From Lachnospiraceae bacterium (lineage in GTDB: Bacteria; Bacillota; Clostridia; Lachnospirales; Lachnospiraceae), in NCBI GenBank assembly GCA_024692905.1, contig JAILLY010000102.1, positions 186,001 to 250,000 of the forward strand: DNA of 64,000 nt. Direction: 5' to 3'. A model generated the notes under the pieces. The model did no database searches. It was given only the letters and a program-made list of their open reading frames with translations, and was not told where the DNA came from. Position numbers and translations under genes: made by a program. Positions 62,854 through 64,000 of this stretch are shown here, in pieces (within the stretch, counting starts at the first letter, position 1; each line of letters starts with the position of its first letter).

Positions 62854-64000
62854 ATGAATGTTTATACCGGCGATAAGATCAGAAATGTTGTATTGCTCGG
62901 TCACGGAGGCTGCGGCAAGACTACGCTGGTCGAGGCGATGGCTTACCTTTCGGGAGTCACGACAAGGATGGGGAAGGTAAGTGACGGAAATACCATCAGT
63001 GATTATGATAAAGAGGAACAGAAAAGACAGTTCTCTATTAACACATCGGTGATCCCCATTGAATGGGAAGGTTATAAGATCAATGTTCTTGATACCCCCG
63101 GATATTTCGATTTTGTCGGAGAAGTTGAAGAAGCGGTGGCTGCGGCGGCAGGTGCCATTATAGTCGTATCCGGCAAGGCAGGTATTGAAGTCGGTACCGA
63201 AAAGGCCTGGGAGATGTGCGACAAGTATAATCTGCCAAGGATCATCTTCGTTACCGATATGGATGTGGATAACGCAAGTTTCAGGCAGGTTGTTGAGGAT
63301 CTTACCGCCAAATACGGCAAGAAGATCGCTCCGTTCCATCTGCCGATAAGGGAGAGCGAGAAATTTGTAGGATATGTTAATGTCGTATCCGAAACCGCAT
63401 ATAAATGGGGCGCCGACGGTAAGGCTACGGAATGCGACGTTCCCGATTATAACAAGGAGAACCTTACCAAGTTCAAGGATATCCTCATGGAAGCCGTTGC
63501 CGAGACCAGTGAAGAGTTTATGGAGAGGTATTTCGGCGGAGAGACATTCTCTGATGACGAGATAAGGGCAGCTCTTAAGGCAAACATAAACGACGGCAGC
63601 ATAGTTCCGGTAACCTGCGGTTCATCGGTTCTTTGCCAGGGTGTATATACGCTTGTTGATGATATAATCAAGTATTTCAAGAGCCCTGATACCAGGAGCC
63701 TTGCGGGCATTAACGTCAAGACGAACGAGATATTCGAAGCAAATTATGATTTCAGCAAGCCCAAGTCGGCAATAATCTGGAAGACCATAGTCGATCCTTT
63801 TATCGGTAAGTATTCGCTTATAAAGGTCTGCTCCGGCGTTATCAAGGCAGATGATACTCTCTACAATAATGATAAGGATGTTGAAGAGAAGATCAGTAAG
63901 TTATATGTTCTTCGCGGCAATAAGCCGATCGAGATCAAGGAACTCCATGCCGGAGATATCGGTGCGATCGCAAAGCTTACCGCAGCAAGGACCGGTGATA
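62854..64000 (+). CDS. Elongation factor G-like GTPase, 3' end beyond the window
   Basis: The open frame runs from ATG 62854, with GGAGG nine bases upstream, to the window end (382 residues visible). The G domain has P-loop GHGGCGKTT (16-24) and DTPGYFDF near residue 80. A beta-barrel domain II begins near 295. The loop differs from true EF-G (AHIDAGKTT), and the NKMD specificity motif reads TDMD (134-137). This places it in the EF-G-like (EF-G2) group, not the main translocase. The function of that group is unsettled, and nucleotide choice is open here. Confidence 0.88.
   Translation, partial: MNVYTGDKIRNVVLLGHGGCGKTTLVEAMAYLSGVTTRMGKVSDGNTISDYDKEEQKRQFSINTSVIPIEWEGYKINVLDTPGYFDFVGEVEEAVAAAAGAIIVVSGKAGIEVGTEKAWEMCDKYNLPRIIFVTDMDVDNASFRQVVEDLTAKYGKKIAPFHLPIRESEKFVGYVNVVSETAYKWGADGKATECDVPDYNKENLTKFKDILMEAVAETSEEFMERYFGGETFSDDEIRAALKANINDGSIVPVTCGSSVLCQGVYTLVDDIIKYFKSPDTRSLAGINVKTNEIFEANYDFSKPKSAIIWKTIVDPFIGKYSLIKVCSGVIKADDTLYNNDKDVEEKISKLYVLRGNKPIEIKELHAGDIGAIAKLTAARTGD

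Noticed and set aside
1..64000. tRNA genes, CRISPR arrays, insertion sequences, phage genes or attachment sites
   Set aside because: I looked for T-arm motifs, regularly spaced repeats, transposase or integrase motifs and long terminal repeats and found none that hold up. All long frames belong to recognised or plausible chromosomal genes.

Overview
The window is a gene-dense, uninterrupted piece of a low-to-mid GC Firmicute chromosome, most likely a member of the Lachnospiraceae (rumen or gut Clostridia, Butyrivibrio-like). The evidence is the DUF512-der-plsY-gpsA block, the strictly anaerobic class III ribonucleotide reductase (nrdDG), ATP-dependent PEP carboxykinase, a cytosolic GH5 glycosidase beside a sugar ABC transporter with YesM/YesN-type regulation, and strong AGGAGG-type ribosome binding sites. 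I see no insertion sequence, prophage, CRISPR array, tRNA or rRNA gene. No gene-free stretch exceeds 300 bases.

Layout. 1-6482 (+): nrdD (5' end cut), nrdG, dut, then the DUF512 radical-SAM protein, der, plsY and gpsA, tightly packed. 6484-7344 (-): metF, tail to tail with gpsA. 7444-23074 (+): thirteen genes with almost no spacing behind one TTGACA/TATAAA promoter. These are a MoxR ATPase and VWA protein, an HD-GYP response regulator, two membrane hybrid histidine kinases, nucleoside salvage (punA, BMP lipoprotein, cdd, MtaD-like deaminase), a membrane-anchored MutS-like ATPase, RNase H, a 54-residue membrane protein and thrC, ending at a bidirectional terminator. 23085-25455 (-): citrate synthase, a CheY-like regulator with its own promoter, and a CheX-like protein. 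25705-29625 (+): a lipoprotein and a sugar ABC importer (binding protein and two permeases, no ATPase). 29660-43492 (+): sensor kinase and AraC-type regulator, cytosolic GH5, Xaa-Pro aminopeptidase, then a full molybdenum block (moaA, MOSC-MogA fusion, modC, modA, modB, moeA, a MoeA-like protein with a Cys tail, a MobB-MoaC fusion, mobA).

43511-45334 (+): pckA with a strong promoter and terminator. 45415-54536 (+): tyrS, a five-gene Dlt-like surface acylation cassette (adenylating ligase, lipoprotein, carrier protein, MBOAT, SGNH protein), trpS and a KamA-family enzyme whose substrate-site residues match glutamate 2,3-aminomutase. 54550-54770: a strong promoter and an approximately 186-nt rod-shaped RNA that I read as 6S RNA. 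54802-64000 (+): pheS, pheT, an M18 aminopeptidase, queA, a PilZ protein, a phosphoglycerate-mutase-like protein lacking key catalytic residues, and an EF-G-like GTPase cut by the window end.

The most interesting items are the GpmI homologue without its nucleophile and one metal site, the Dlt-like cassette whose ligase lacks the Cys linked to D-alanine selectivity, the 6S RNA in front of pheST in the place where a T-box might be expected, the glutamate-aminomutase signature, the MobB-MoaC fusion with a possible internal MoaC start, and the MoxR-VWA pair built into a cyclic-di-GMP/phosphorelay operon.
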